Shown here: positions 1 through 12,317 of the stretch, one piece after another | Layout of the letters: each line of letters opens with the position of its first letter | How positions within the stretch are numbered: position 1 is the stretch's first letter | Source of the DNA: Diplodia intermedia | Lineage: Eukaryota; Ascomycota; Dothideomycetes; Botryosphaeriales; Botryosphaeriaceae | Assembly: GCA_021495925.1 (NCBI GenBank) | Contig: JAKEKT010000035.1 | Location: 124,001-188,000, forward strand | Reading direction: 5' to 3' | Length of the DNA stretch: 64,000 bases | Notes under the pieces: generated by a model | The model's database searches: none | The model's input: the letters and a program-made list of their open reading frames with translations, nothing else | Told to the model about the DNA's origin: nothing | Program-made: the position numbers and the translations under genes

Positions 1-3000
1 CAAATCATACATAACCATACCGCCCGTCCTGAAGTTATAGACAAACGCTGCCCTCCCCTCCGTTGGCTTGCCATCCGTCTCCCACTTCCTGCGGTACTCG
101 TTTAGCATGGCGTGCACCTCTTGCAGGTACTGGCGCTCGCCCAGCGGCACGCTCTGGATGACGCGGCGCCACGAGTCCGGTTCGCTGAGGCGCGTCTCGC
201 GGATTGTTTCCAAGATCTCGTCTTTGGTCTCGATCGCGGCGATGGGTCCGTCGACGAGCGAGGCTAGCAGCTCGCGGGCACGTGCCTGTGCCGCCTCGAC
301 GATGCTCCACTTGTTGCTTTTCTTGGACCGGTGCTGCGCCATGAGCACTTGAACATTGTTCGTGTTGCCGGCTCCGCTACCAAGTCCCCCCGCTCCTCCG
401 GCGCCAGTGCCGGGCTTGTTGGAGCTGCGCCCGCTGCTGGCGGGGATACCACCGCTGCTCTCGGCGGAACCGCCGTGGGTGCTGTGGTTTTCGTAGTTGC
501 TGCCGGCGCCTGCGCCGAAGAGGCGACTGGAGCCAAGACGGGTGGCGGCGGCGCGGCCCTCGCGATGGTCGCGCTCGCGCATCTCCTGGCGGAGGTATGA
601 GAGCAGTTCGGAGCTGCGGATGTCCGTGTCTTCCTTGCGCACAAGCGACTTGACCTTGAGGTCGGGCTTGCCGGTGTTGATTGCGTCGGCCTTGATGATG
701 ACGATCCACGAGTGCTTGTCCTCGGCGTAGTGCGAGAGGAGTTCTTCCGGCGAGCGTGCGTCGATGGAGAGCTCGGCGCTGACGTCGTGGGCCCACAACT
801 CACCGACCATTTTCACGCCCGTAGAACGGAGGGCGGCGGAGTCGAAGCAGGAGATGAGGACGTCGCAGCGGCGCGTTGCCCATTGACCGGGTCCAGACTC
901 ATCTTCGTTGGCCTTCTTGAGGAAGTTGTTCTTGCCGGCTTTCTTCTGAAGACGCGCCATGGATGCTACCAGCCTGTCCCAGCCGAGGTTCAGTCCCACG
1001 GCGTGGCAACTACTGGATTTACCCTGCGCCTTGGAGCGATGTTCTTCTATCAGAGCATCATACCGGCCTCCAGCGGCTATGACATCGCGTCTCTTAGTGT
1101 CGTACAAGCATTGGAACATGAAGCCGCCGGCATAGAACTTTTCATTGAACGTGCCGAGAGGATTGACCTTGATCTGGCGGCGGACGTTGAATTTCTTGAG
1201 ATAGCCGAGGACGGTACGCAAGTGAGCGAAGATTGCGTGAGTTTTGTCCAAGAATTCGGTTCCTGCAAGCAGAGACTGGATCTTGCTGAAGGCTTTCTCT
1301 GGAGAGTCACTGAAATCGAACTTGGCCAAGTCGTCAAGTGAGGTAGACGAGACGCCAACGGTGGGAGATCGCAGGTCACTCCGAATCTTTTGCCACGTCC
1401 AGTCGTGGATGTTCAGCCTGTTGAGGATCTGCTTGACGGAGCGGCGCAGCGGCGTAGCTATACGGCAGGATTCCATGATCAGATCCAAAAGGTCCGCATG
1501 ATTGATTTGGAACACAATCGGGGCAGTAGACAAAGACGGGAATTCGTCAATCACCTCGTCCATCACCTTGACGACCTCGGCTTCCTTGAGAGCAAGGTCG
1601 AGACTGTTGTAGGAGATGATATCAAAGTCGGCTTCTCCATTGCTACGAGGTTCACCTCCCGTGAACGCATCCCGGTAGACGTGTCCGATGGTGTATGTCT
1701 TTTCCACAGGAGGAGCTTGTCTGGCAATGGATCGAGCGTAAGGCAGCGTGAAGTCATAAGGTAGTTGGACCAGGGTCCCAGAAGAGTCGAATAGCTTCAC
1801 GACGTTCTGCTCTTCATAGTGATCTGACGTAGGGAAAAGCAGTTGTCGCCTTGTCTTGACAGCGCCATGTCGTCGGAAAACGGCGCTCAGCTTATCTTCC
1901 ACTAGCTCCTGGATCACCAAAGTGCTCGCCTTCTGCTCGTGTGCGCCGTTTGTCGCGTTGAGATCCCAGGCGTAGTCCTTTACTTGCACCTGTTTGTTGG
2001 CTCCTTGAGCAAACAGAGCAGATAACATCTTATGGTAGTATGGAGACTTGGGATCTGACAAGCCTGCAAGAGCCAACCGAACTGTCTCATCGCCAATCTC
2101 GTGCGGGATCTTCCCTTCGTGCAACAATTTGTTACTACTGGGACGTTCACTGGGCCGATGATTGATAAGCGAGAGGATTATTTCGCCTTGCAGAGCCTTT
2201 TCCGATGACTGGAAGCACTCAGGTAGTACGTGCTCCTTCTGGCGGAGCTTCGTAATCTCCTCGCTTCTTTCCATGGCTGTCTTCAGCGGATAGCACATTT
2301 CAAAGAAGATGATACCCAGCGAGAACATGTCGACTTTGCTGTCGTAGGTTCCACTGACACCTGACTTCAGTTCGGGGGCGATGTAGAAGGTCGTGCCCAC
2401 ACTGTGGGTTTGGTCGCCGTGAGTATTGGTTGCCGTGCTTCCAAAGGTGGCGGCCCGGTCAGCAATCTGATATTGCCCCGTTGTGGCGAGACCGAAATCT
2501 CCAATGCGAGGGTTGTTGGCAGTATCAATGAAAATGTTGTCAGGCTTCAGGTCCCTGTGAATAACGCCATGGCTGTGGATATGAGCTAGACCCTCAACGA
2601 CTTGGCGAAGGAGCCGCCATCCTTTATTGGCGTCGTTGTAGAGGCCATTGCGGATCAAGTCGCGTAGTGTTTGGCGCTCGCAGAACTCCATCTGGATGTA
2701 AAGGGTGGTTCTGATTCCGCGGGATGTTGCACGCTTTAGCTTGAGCGGTGACTTGGTCTCGGCAGTACCAGTACCACTTTCGCTATCAGAGTCTGAGAAC
2801 TCATCTTCTGAGTCGCTCTCATCTTCAGAATCGTCTCCAAACTGGATGTTTATACCGGAGCTTATGAAGTCAAGACCGCCGGTATTGCTCCGTGTGAATT
2901 CGATATCAGGGCCGCTGTTCGATACTGTGTCTTCCGTAGCCACAACGGATTCCGTCTCCGTCTCTGAGATTGGCAGTCAGCATTCGGACGGATCAATGAT

Positions 3001-5042
3001 GGATAACAGCTTTGCCCGGTGCTGTGGGATTATCATGAGTAGTACGGATTTGAGACGATGGGAGACATACCGGTGTCGATGGCACTGCCCAACTCATTCT
3101 CTGGCCATGCCGAATAATAACGCACGACATAGGGATGATTCATCTTAGAAAGTAGCATAACCTCCGACAGCACATCGGAAAGGGCCGAAGCGGTGTTTTG
3201 CTTGATCTTCTTAATGGCGTACACACCCCCGTCGAGCTTGTTGCGTGCCTTGACGACCTCGCCGTACCCTCCTCTTCCGAGACGACCAAGCTCTGTCCAT
3301 TCGCTGGCATAACGAGAGAATGGGCCGTTAGGGTAGCTACCTTCATAGCTCGACGACTCTCGACGGATGCGGCGGCCAGTTATCGGTATCGAGCTACTGG
3401 TGGAATGCAGCCGAGTCCGCGAGGGCGAAGACGACAGTGAAAGCACAGGTGCGTTGGTGCGGAGGAATTCTGAGGGCATAAGGTCGAAGGCAGAGGGGCG
3501 TTTCTTTGGATCGGGCCTGAAGAACTTGGAGATCATCTCTTCAAGGGGTGCTGAGACATTCTTGTCCTCCATGAGTGCTCCCGGGGAACTGTACTTCTGG
3601 GGCGCGTCAAGGCCGAATAGCATTTGCAAGAAGACGATGCCTAGGTCCCAGATATCTGTCTTCCTTGAAGGTCTACCGTTGCCGTCTTGAAGCTCAGGAG
3701 CTGTCCAGTAGGCAGACCTTGCCGACTCAGCCTTCTCAGCTCCTCGAGCGGCGTCAATGGCATTGTGAAGGCATTGCTGGAAACCACCATCTGCCAACTT
3801 GACGAACAGAGCGCCGCCTTCAGCAGGCTCACAAAAGAGAACATTTCCAGGATGGAGTCTTTTGTGAATCACACCACTGCGATGCAAGTAGTCGAGTGCC
3901 TGAAGGAGATCGATTGTCCAAGAGCGGACCTTATCCGCAGGGAAAGTGTCAATTACTTGGAACAGGTCGACAAGAGACCCTCTATCGGCAAAGTCTGTGA
4001 GAATGCTGATGTTCCATTCTGCACCCTCTGGAGCTCTATCAATTTTGAAGTCGAGAACGGTGATGACATTCTCATGCGACACTTTTCTCAGGTCTTCCAT
4101 GGCCTGATCAAACTCTTCGACGAGCTTCTTGACGCGGGCGGGATGGCTCTCGGCCTTGACCAGAGCCTTCTTGAAGGCAAACGGCATCGTCTTATGGACG
4201 ACAGCGTAGACTTGGGAGGCGGGGCCGCGGCGGAGCGGTCTCATTGGCCCCGTTTCGATTTCTGGGAAAATCAACATCGACGTAGCAGGTGAGATAATTC
4301 GGCGACACGTACCATAGATCACACTAGTTTCTTCAGCAGCAGCAGACAGGTTTCTGGTCTGCCTTTTCTGCTCCTTGCGCCTGCTCAGTTCCTGTTCCAC
4401 CATGTGCTGGAAGATGCGGTCCTGCTCCGCCTCATCTTCCTCTAGTTTCCTCAGTCTCTCTTCCTCTTGCTTCCTCGCCAGCTCCTCGGCAGCGGCTTCG
4501 TGAACTTGACGTTCCTCCTCCAGACTCGGCGCGGCCTGGTCTTCCCGGCGGGCGACCACGGCGTCTTCGAGTAAATCTTGAATGGCGGTACCGATCTCGA
4601 AGATCATGACTTCACCAAGAAGCTCATTGGGCTTCGTCTTCACCAGGTTCTCCAGGTCCTTCTGGGTCTTGGTGCGCAAACCATTGGTCCTCTCAAGCTT
4701 GAGAATTGGGGCAGTTCTGGGATAAGTGGCTGTGAATCGGACGGACAGCAGAGCATTGATGTCTGGGTTGGTGAAAGACTTGAGCAAGATCTTGCAAGCG
4801 CGGTCAGCGTTCTTGCTCCAGGCTCCTTTAGTTTCGACGTCCTCGTAGTCTTCCATATAAATGGCCTTCAAGGCTTCGATCTCGTCGGCTTGGGCCTGGG
4901 CATAGTTGGCGGTTGCAGCTTGCGGACCGGGGGTTGCAGGCTCGCCGGGCTGCTGGCCCTTCGCAGCGGGGTTGCCATGGGTCTTGGTCGGGGTCTTGGG
5001 GTCGGTCACGATCTTCTTCCGCGGGGGTTTGGTCGGAGCCAT
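1..5042 (-). CDS. GCN2: eIF2-alpha kinase GCN2 (cpc-3), C-terminus cut by window edge
   Basis: Stress kinase that senses uncharged tRNA and phosphorylates eIF2-alpha in the general amino acid control pathway. Exons 4313-5042, 3071-4261 and 1-2963; introns 4262-4312 (51 nt, frame-preserving) and 2964-3070; about 1628 residues visible, against 1659 in yeast. Domain order matches the family: RWD (about residues 45-165), charged coiled region (190-240), pseudokinase (255-525), active kinase (585-970), HisRS-like region and C-terminal domain. In the pseudokinase the HRD and DFG motifs are degenerate (HKRLHP and LADGG); the second kinase has a glycine loop (GRGGYGEV), HRDLKPDN and DFG. The kinase carries the expected N-lobe insert, here Ser/Asp/Glu-rich. 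The reading frame is open to base 1 and ends in a sequence typical of the last residues of the family, so few are missing. Divergent from the Cut12-like gene. Confidence 0.95.
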
Positions 5043-5629
5043 GGCGGGCAGTGCGTCAGGGTTGGAAAATAGGCCTGGGGTAGCGGGGACCTAGAGAATG
5101 CAGCCGAAGCTGCAGCCCTTTACAGGGTGGAGATCATGACGCGGAGCGGATATGCAGGTGTTTAGGTGAAAGCGCAGGTGGATGGAAAGGCGCGAAGCCC
5201 GACCGTCGAGCGCGACATGGGAAGGCGCGCGCCCCGGCAGCCGGCAGTGGCAGGGCACCTTATCGATAGCGGGGCCCCAAGGGCGGTGAAGCGCGCGCGT
5301 GGATCCGCGCTGGATCCCGGCTCGCTGTGTTTTGGCTGCGCGCCATCGTAAACAACACTGCTGCAACACGCCCTCCCTCCGCCGAGCATTCCCGCACCTC
5401 GTTGCGCCCCACATATTCACATCGCACCTGCTCGCTACGCGCTTCTGCTGGCCATCTCCGTGCGTACAGTCGCGCTTCCCGCAACCTTTGTTCTTATCTG
5501 CGACCGCACACCCGCCGCACCTGCCCGCCTAGCAACCATGCTGTCTTGGTGGTCAGGTTCGCGCGATCCCCCCCAGAACCCACAAGGTCCGCCCGCTCCC
5601 CTGTGTCTGCACCGCATGACATTGACACC
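5043..5629. promoter_or_regulatory. Shared upstream region of GCN2 and the Cut12-like gene
   Basis: A 587-bp region between two divergent start codons. The open frame of the Cut12-like gene extends upstream to 5327, but nothing there looks conserved, and a leader or promoter is the simpler reading. I see no clear TATA box. Confidence 0.6.
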
Positions 5630-7171
5630 ATGGATCTAGAAGCTGTGGACAACACACAACTCGAGCCTCCCGAGACGCCCGCTCCCATCTTCGCCGCTCG
5701 CGCCATCAAGCACGCTATCTTTGGCACTCCAGCCCCGCCCGAGACCGTCAGGCCGGCCAGAGTCGAGCCCAAAGCCGACCTTCCTGCCTTCTCGCGACCT
5801 CTTCCCCCCGACTTCGGCCTCAAGAATGCCGTCGATCCCGACAAACCGAGGCTACCGGGCGGCATCCTCTCGACGCCGGGCACGGTAAAAGATCGCAAAA
5901 CTGTGTCATTCGGCGCTCAGGTCGTTGACAATGAGGGCAAAAAGTCCGACAAAGCCGGGCTCCCGAGCAACTGTCCCGGGAAATTCCCAAGTCCATGGAC
6001 GCCTAAGGTCGACGGTCTTGCTGAGGAGCCCGAAGAAAGACCCAGCTCCAGCTCCAAGCTTACTGCGAAGCTGTACGAAGCCCGGGCCTCATCCAAGCGC
6101 ACCGATTCCAAGGCACAACCGCAGGCACAACCGCAGGCACAGCCGCCTCCGGGACCCAAACCGCGAGCGAAAGATGACGGCGACGTTACGATAGACGTTA
6201 TGGAGCCGCGCTCCGAGTCGGGCCGGTACTGGAAGGAACAGTTTCTCTCGTATGCATTTGAGAGTGATAGAGAGGCACGGAAGATCATCAGAAAGCAGCA
6301 GATTGCCAAGGAATACGCCAGACAGAAGGATACCGAAGCCCTGGAGTTGACCGAAAAGCTGGAGACTGAGCGAAAGCGCCATGCGCAGCGCGAGAAAGAG
6401 TTGGAGGCCAAGAACAAGGACTACAAGGAACGACTGAGACAAGCCATGGCGGAGAACTTTCAGTCAAGCACTGAGATTGCCATGCTGAAGCGACGTTTGG
6501 CTGCCCTGGAGGGCGAAGCGGTGCCCGATCTGCCTGCAGACTACGATCTGCCCAAGACCGAGCTGGAGCACGAATTCGATCAGATGATGTTGGACCCTCA
6601 GGAAGCAGGCCATTACATGCTTGATGCCACGCCTGTCAACGGACGGAGTCGGTTGGGGAAGTCAAAGCCAAAACCCGGGCCATCACCAGCTGAGCAAAGG
6701 CCGCTGACGAAGGCTACTTTGTTACCTCCGTCCGCGGAACCACAAAGCCGACTGGGCGTTTCACCAAGGCGTCCACGCCGCTCTATGGCTGGGAACAGGG
6801 CAGAGAGGTCTACAACTTCTCGCACACATGCGAAGACTGCAAGTACATCGGCTGTCGAAGATCCTTGGATGGTGAACGGAGATACCGTTGTGGAAGCGAG
6901 ACCAAGCCGTTCTGTCTCGCCGGTCAAAAGGCCCGACCCCAGAGCTGCTGTATCTGCCGAAGCACAGAGCACTGCTCATCCGAGGCGGGTGAAGAGTGAC
7001 CGCCGTCTTCAATATTTAGCCAATCCCTCCGTTCCAAGTTCTACCAATGCTACCGAAGGTCTTACTCCGGAAGAGATGCGTAAAAAGCAGGCCAGGGATC
7101 GCGTCATGCAAAAGCGGGGGCGCGAAATGGGCAAGGAAAACGCCGGAGTCAAGATCGCATCATTGCGGTGA
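5630..7171 (+). CDS. Cut12-like spindle pole body protein
   Basis: Intronless, 513 aa from the ATG at 5630 (residues MDLEAVDNTQ). Blocks recognised as typical of the fungal Cut12 domain family: an N-terminal segment with ARAIKHAIFGTP, a block with LSTPGTVKDRKTVSFG, and a helical block beginning YWKEQFLSYAFESDREARK that runs into a roughly 90-residue coiled coil. In fission yeast Cut12 sits at the spindle pole body and promotes its mitotic insertion through polo kinase. The C-terminal third is basic, Ser/Pro-rich and probably disordered, with several SP/TP sites. A 12-bp tandem repeat encodes AQPQ units at about 6113-6147. An upstream in-frame ATG-less extension to 5327 exists; I prefer 5630 because the extension is Arg/Ser-rich leader-like sequence. 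The role is inferred from the family. Confidence 0.8.
   Translation: MDLEAVDNTQLEPPETPAPIFAARAIKHAIFGTPAPPETVRPARVEPKADLPAFSRPLPPDFGLKNAVDPDKPRLPGGILSTPGTVKDRKTVSFGAQVVDNEGKKSDKAGLPSNCPGKFPSPWTPKVDGLAEEPEERPSSSSKLTAKLYEARASSKRTDSKAQPQAQPQAQPPPGPKPRAKDDGDVTIDVMEPRSESGRYWKEQFLSYAFESDREARKIIRKQQIAKEYARQKDTEALELTEKLETERKRHAQREKELEAKNKDYKERLRQAMAENFQSSTEIAMLKRRLAALEGEAVPDLPADYDLPKTELEHEFDQMMLDPQEAGHYMLDATPVNGRSRLGKSKPKPGPSPAEQRPLTKATLLPPSAEPQSRLGVSPRRPRRSMAGNRAERSTTSRTHAKTASTSAVEDPWMVNGDTVVEARPSRSVSPVKRPDPRAAVSAEAQSTAHPRRVKSDRRLQYLANPSVPSSTNATEGLTPEEMRKKQARDRVMQKRGREMGKENAGVKIASLR
6113..6147 (+). repeat. 12-bp tandem repeat within the Cut12-like gene
   Basis: About three units of a CAACCGCAGGCA-type 12-mer, encoding a Gln/Ala/Pro run. 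In frame, so copy-number change would only alter a disordered linker. Confidence 0.7.
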
Positions 7172-8804
7172 TATATACCGAGAGCACATTCACCGAATAC
7201 GCTAGCAACGCGGCCACAACACGCGTTTCAGGAGTTGGAACATGCTTATTGAGGATGAAGTGCCTCGAACTATTGGTTTGGAGTATTAGGAAGTTTGGCG
7301 TTCAGAGATACCACGGTTGGAAATGCATCATTCAGGGGTTCGTTTGCATGTAGACCGACCAATCCCGTGCCTACGCTTGTCTTTAATGTTATTTCGTCTT
7401 TATCTCAGTCAGCAAAGTTTGCTGTACTTGCAAATCGTGCAACTTGGGTCTACTAATGGCAACTGTAGATTTACCGGCACACCTCAACCATCGAACACAA
7501 CGAACGAAGCTTGATGGCACTTCTTTTTTTTTCCTATGCGGCGGCCTGATGTTACGCCGTACCAGAAAGCTGTGGCTTTCGTCACCTTCTCCAGGTACGA
7601 GATGATGCAATCAAAACTGATCATTGTTTAATCCGTAGTGCAAATTCTTCAATTTCGCTCGAGCCCCGATGCAACATTAACCGTGGCGCATGCCTCCACG
7701 GCGGGTGACAAAAGAAACGGCAGTTGAAAACAAGATCCGGACATGAATGTAAGTTTCAAATGCGCGCATTTATGTCTAGGTCTTGTATTCATCTATCCAT
7801 CCCATGTCGAATTTTCTATGACCTGCCTCCTCCCACTTGTCGCGTATTTCAGCGGGGACGATCCATTTCCGATGAATCAAGTGAAGGTGTGATAAACACC
7901 GGAAACTTCAGTCAAGCCTCTTTCAGCGCCGAGTATGGTATGTCAACGCCGGTCTCGGCAAATACGCCATAGTCATGACAACGGCCGAACTGCGACCATG
8001 CTTTTCGCTACTGCTTGTCGTGAAGGGCAAAGTCCCGAACCTAGACAGGGAGCTTCCAGACGCTCGGAACGCGCTTGCGTCTAAATGGAAGATCAGAGTG
8101 GGGAGACAAGTCAGTGGAACAGCCCCAGCAGGATCTGTTGCGTAACCAGTTTTGAACAAACAGAGGCCAGCAGTGTTCCGGCCCCGTAACCCAAGAGTAC
8201 GCACGACAGCGGTTTTAACCATTTTCCGCAGGTGCCAAGCAGGCCCAAGTATGGCCCAAGGCCTTGCGCGGGAAGGCGCCGCGTTTATTCGCCTCAGTGC
8301 AGCAGGAGGCGCTGAACCGCCAACCACCAAGACAGAGCCGCTATTGTTACGGACCGGGGTCGTCTGGCGCAATTACATGGGACCCCATCTGCTAGTCAGA
8401 AAGCACAGGCCTTGGCGCCGCTGAAGGGCTGTTTACAACAATTTGTCTTAGGTTGCATCCCCGCCCGTTAGCCAATGGCGTCATCCAGAATAGGCATTGC
8501 ATGATAACACCCATCCCCGCTTATTGCCACGACGGATGGCATCGCCTACTGGCGGCCAAGAGAGCTCAACGGACTCGATGCAACGCTGTTAGCCGATCGC
8601 ACATTTAACTTTGGAGGTCTCTGCACCTCTGCGTCAACATGAGAGATCACCACCATGTCCCGCCCTCGAGCCACCCTTTGATTCCGCCAGTTGCCTGCCC
8701 CATCCCTTGGAAGCTCGGAGAGCATCAGCGGTCGCTGCTGTAACATAACCTGGCCGACCAACCCGAAACTAAAAGAACCAGCCCGCATCCCGCAGCTTTC
8801 CGCC
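7172..8804. other. Intergenic region with a degraded MITE copy
   Basis: No convincing gene. Short open frames here lack conserved features. It contains a partial copy of the dispersed inverted-repeat element at 7697-7815. The part near 8640-8804 is presumably the permease promoter and leader. Confidence 0.6.
7697..7815 (+). mobile_element. MITE copy, right end degraded
   Basis: Begins with CACGGCGGGTGACAAAAG, matching the left terminal repeat of the intact copy at 19468-19662 read in reverse. It then lacks about 35 bp and continues with CAGTTGAAAACAAGATCCGGAC, a spacer containing CAAATGCGCGCATTT, and the inverted arm GTCTAGGTCTTGTATTCA. The distal terminal repeat is not recognisable. Confidence 0.75.
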
Positions 8805-10938
8805 ATGCCGGTCCACCATGATCCAGACAACAAACACATCACCGAGCGCGTCGCCTCCCCTTCAGGAGACTCGGCGGCCTTCAAGCACAGTAGCCTCGAG
8901 TACGTTGCTGAGCAGGGTGGCAATGGATCCCTTCCAACTTACCAGGAGGCGTCCGGCGCGCCCGTTGAGTCCTACTCGCCGCTTGGGTACGAGGTAAAGT
9001 GGTATACCATCATCTTCCTGAACATTGGTCAGATGATCGGTACTGGTGTTTTCTCGACGCGTAAGTGTTTGAGTGTACTACGAGACAGTCTACTTTTGCT
9101 ACACTTCGACATGGACGCGAGCTAATCTGGAACATCAGCCGCTTCGATTCTGAACAGCACCGGCTCTGTCGGTCTGAGCTTGGTTTATTGGCTCATTGGC
9201 TTCATCATCTCCTGCTGTGCGCTGGGCGTCTATCTCGAGCTAGCCTCCTACTTCCCAGCTCGCTCCGGCGCCGAAGTTGTGTACCTCGAACAGGCCTATC
9301 CGCGACCGAAATACTTCTTCCCCGTCACTTTCGCTGTGCAGACTGTGATCCTGTCCTTCAGTAGCAGCAATGCCATAGGTAAGGGTCACGTGGATCCATC
9401 AGTGTGGTGGAAGAGACGCTGATCACAGGATATCAACAGTGCTTTCGCAGTACATTTTCAAGATGACCGATCGTGAGGGGACTGCTTGGGAGTTGAAGGG
9501 CATTGCAGTGGCAGGGTACACACTCGCCGTCATCCGTAAGTCCTTCGTCAGCCAGTGAATCAATGCAAGCACTGATTATATCCGTAGTTCTCATTGCCAA
9601 CAACAAGCTCGCTCTCTGGCTGTCCGATATAATTGGGTTTATCAAAGTTGCGACCCTAGTATTGTGAGTGGACTCTTCGTTTGCGGGCAACTCTGATGGG
9701 ATCGCGTTACTTATCAATACAACAGCATCAGCATTACTGGTCTCGTATGCCTTGGTGGCCACACGTCTGTAGCTGACCCTAACATGAATTTCCGTGACGC
9801 CTTCGCTGGCACCACTAGCAATGGCAATGGTCTCGCCAACGCGCTAGTCAAGATCACATTTGCCTATTCGGGCTATCAGAATGCATTCAATGTTATGAAC
9901 GAGATCAAGGACCCGGTCAGGACAATCAGGAGGTCGGCGCCACTCTCGCTCCTTATCGTTGCTGTCTTGTACATGCTGTGCAATGTTGCGTACTTCGCCG
10001 CCGGTAAGTTTGGCCCTTCTTGTCCATGTAGATTTAGCCAGTGAAAGTGACTGACCGGCTCCTTCTCCACAGTACCCAAAGAAGACATCATGGAGTCCGA
10101 GCAGGTCGCCGCATCGCTCTTTTTCACTGCCATCTTCGGTGCCACCGCCGCCAAGGGCCTCAACATCCTCGTCGTCCTGTCCGCTTTCGGCAACCTGGTC
10201 TCAGTGCTGATCGGCCAATCCCGCGTCATCCGCGAGGTCGGTCGCCAGGGAGCCCTTCCGTGGCCCTCACTATGGGCCAGCACCCGCCCGTTCGGGACGC
10301 CCATCGGCCCGTACCTGCTCAAATGGGGCATGACGATCCTCATGATCCTGGCGCCCCCTGCGGGTGACGCATTCAATTTCGGTACGCACCGTCCAACCTC
10401 TCTGTTCACACCCATGCTCTCGAACGGGGCCAGGTCTCGCTGTGCTGACACGCGGCCACAAACAGTCGTCGACCTCCAAAACTACCCCGAATCCATCTTC
10501 TACTTCCTCATGGCCGTCGGCCTCTACCTGATCCGGCGGCAGCGCGCCCGCATTGGCGTCGGCCGGTCGGAATTCCGCTGCTGGGATGCCGCAGTCATCT
10601 TGTTCCTGCTGGTCAAGGTCTTCCTGCTCGTCATGCCGTGGTACCCGCCCGAGGGTGGCGCCACGGGCGGCGATGTCAGCTTCTGGTACGCGACTTACTG
10701 CGTCGTCGGCATCGGCATCATCCTCATCTGCGGCGTCTACTACTGGGTTTGGATCTACTTGTTGCCCCGGCTCGGTGGATATGAGATGCGGCAGAGGGTG
10801 GTGCAGTTGCCTGATGGCGCGATCACGCATGAATTGGTGAAGGTGGAGAAGGGAGAGTTGGCGAAGTGGGACGAGGAGCATGATGTGCTGGGGAACTTGA
10901 AGACTGCGGATGGTGGCGCGGAGCCAGTGAAGGTTTGA
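8805..10938 (+). CDS. Methionine-permease-type (MUP) amino-acid transporter
   Basis: Plasma-membrane amino-acid/proton symporter of the APC superfamily, closest in my reading to fungal Mup1/Mup3 high-affinity methionine permeases. Seven exons: 8805-9060, 9140-9378 (intron 9061-9138 with AG at 9137-9138), 9440-9535, 9588-9663, 9726-10003, 10073-10381 and 10466-10938; all introns 52-84 nt. The soluble N-terminus is followed by the APC signature in TM1 (IGQMIGTGVFS) and about twelve hydrophobic segments, including FAYSGYQNAFNVMNEIKDP in the middle; the C-terminal tail is charged. I chose the ATG at 8805 (MPVHHDPDN); an in-frame ATG at 8691 adds 38 residues without family character. The substrate (methionine or another neutral amino acid) is not determined by sequence. 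Confidence 0.88.
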
Positions 10939-12317
10939 GGGACTGGAAGGGTGTACGATGGCTTGGTCCTCTTTTCGTGAGGCTTTGGCCAAACATGAGT
11001 GTCGAAATAGACGGTAAAGCAGAGTTGGTAGATAAAAGAAGTGAGTAGCTTGTGTGTTTGAATGCCATAGAGTTTATTTTTATTGCGGGTATCCCACCAT
11101 GCTGGTCTGTTTTCACAAGGCTTCAAGATATGGTACTACCTACCATGGTGGGTGACAAGAGAAATTGGCCCGCCCACATCTACACACAAATAATACATTA
11201 TATTCATGATTGGTTGAATCCAAGGTCTAGACGCGTTTGTGCTTTTTAAAAATCGCATCTTCATCCCGATCTTGGATTCAACTGCTTACGTAGGAAGAGT
11301 GGTAGAGTAACCGATGGTCCTCAGAGAACCGGGCTAAACCTTTCTGTCACCTTCTGTGGCTGGAGTGTTGATGAAGACACAGGGGCTTGTTAAGAATGCA
11401 GACAAAGTCATCGACAAATGACGTCCAACTGCCTACAGGCTCCACACCACGATCAAACCATGAAGAGCATGACGGTATACACAAGAATGTCCCGCGCAAG
11501 AGAAAAAAGCAAAAATTTTGGCGGTGTGTGCCTGTTGTGTAGCGAGAGTCAAAGATCGGAACTATTGGTCGAGTTTCAGAATCCGTCGGTCAAGAAACTC
11601 TATCGACACCGGCAATGTATTTAAATCCCCTTTATCATCCTCATCCACAAAATGTCTTCAGCAACCACTCTCTTAGCATACAGAACACTCAATTACCAGT
11701 GTACGGTGAACAGTGCACTTCCTACGAACGCCAAGAATGGGCCGCGATGCCTACGACACGACCGGCACACCCAAGCCGACGCAGCCGACGCCGCCGCCGA
11801 AGCGCAGCTGAAAGAAAACTACGATGCTTCAGACCTGATGACAGTCAGCAAACATGACTGTTCCCCAGCTAGCTGGCCTTGGTGACCTGTCATCATGCAT
11901 CAATTTCTCCGCCTGGAAAGCCGCAGGGTTTGGCATGGTGTCATAGTGCTGTCAGTGACAGCCTCCACGCGATATGGGGCACCTGCACCCTTGAGCTTCT
12001 TCTCACTAAGGGTTGAAATACAGATATCAATGCTTGAGGAGTGGGTGGCCTTGTGTGAATACAAGATGCACATTGATGTACCCCTGACTGAGAATTACAG
12101 CACACGTTTGTACACCTTTGATTGTTGCATCGATCATTTCCCGCGTGCTATTCTTAGCGGCTGTTTTTTGTTTTCGCAATGTATATAAAATAGAATAAGA
12201 GGTTTCCTTCTCGAGCTCTTTTTTAGAGCAACCGAAGCCCAGGTACTTATCTCGCTCAAGTATCAATACACAAGGCCGCTTACTTCATATTCTCACAACG
12301 CAATTCACCTCAAGAAA
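10939..12317. other. Intergenic region with a MITE copy
   Basis: No supported gene. Short frames around 11418-11885 have no conserved features. A degraded inverted-repeat element lies at 11144-11290. The last 100 bp form a plausible fungal leader for the small gene at 12318. Confidence 0.55.
11144..11290 (+). mobile_element. MITE copy with a clear internal palindrome
   Basis: Left end CCATGGTGGGTGACAAGAGA, then a CCGCCCACATCT segment shared with the copy at 37357, then inverted arms GGTTGAATCCAAGGTCTAGAC (from 11212) and ATCTTGGATTCAACTG around an A/T-rich loop (TTTTTAAAAA). Several differences from other copies are C-to-T or G-to-A transitions. The right terminal repeat is not recognisable. 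Confidence 0.75.
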
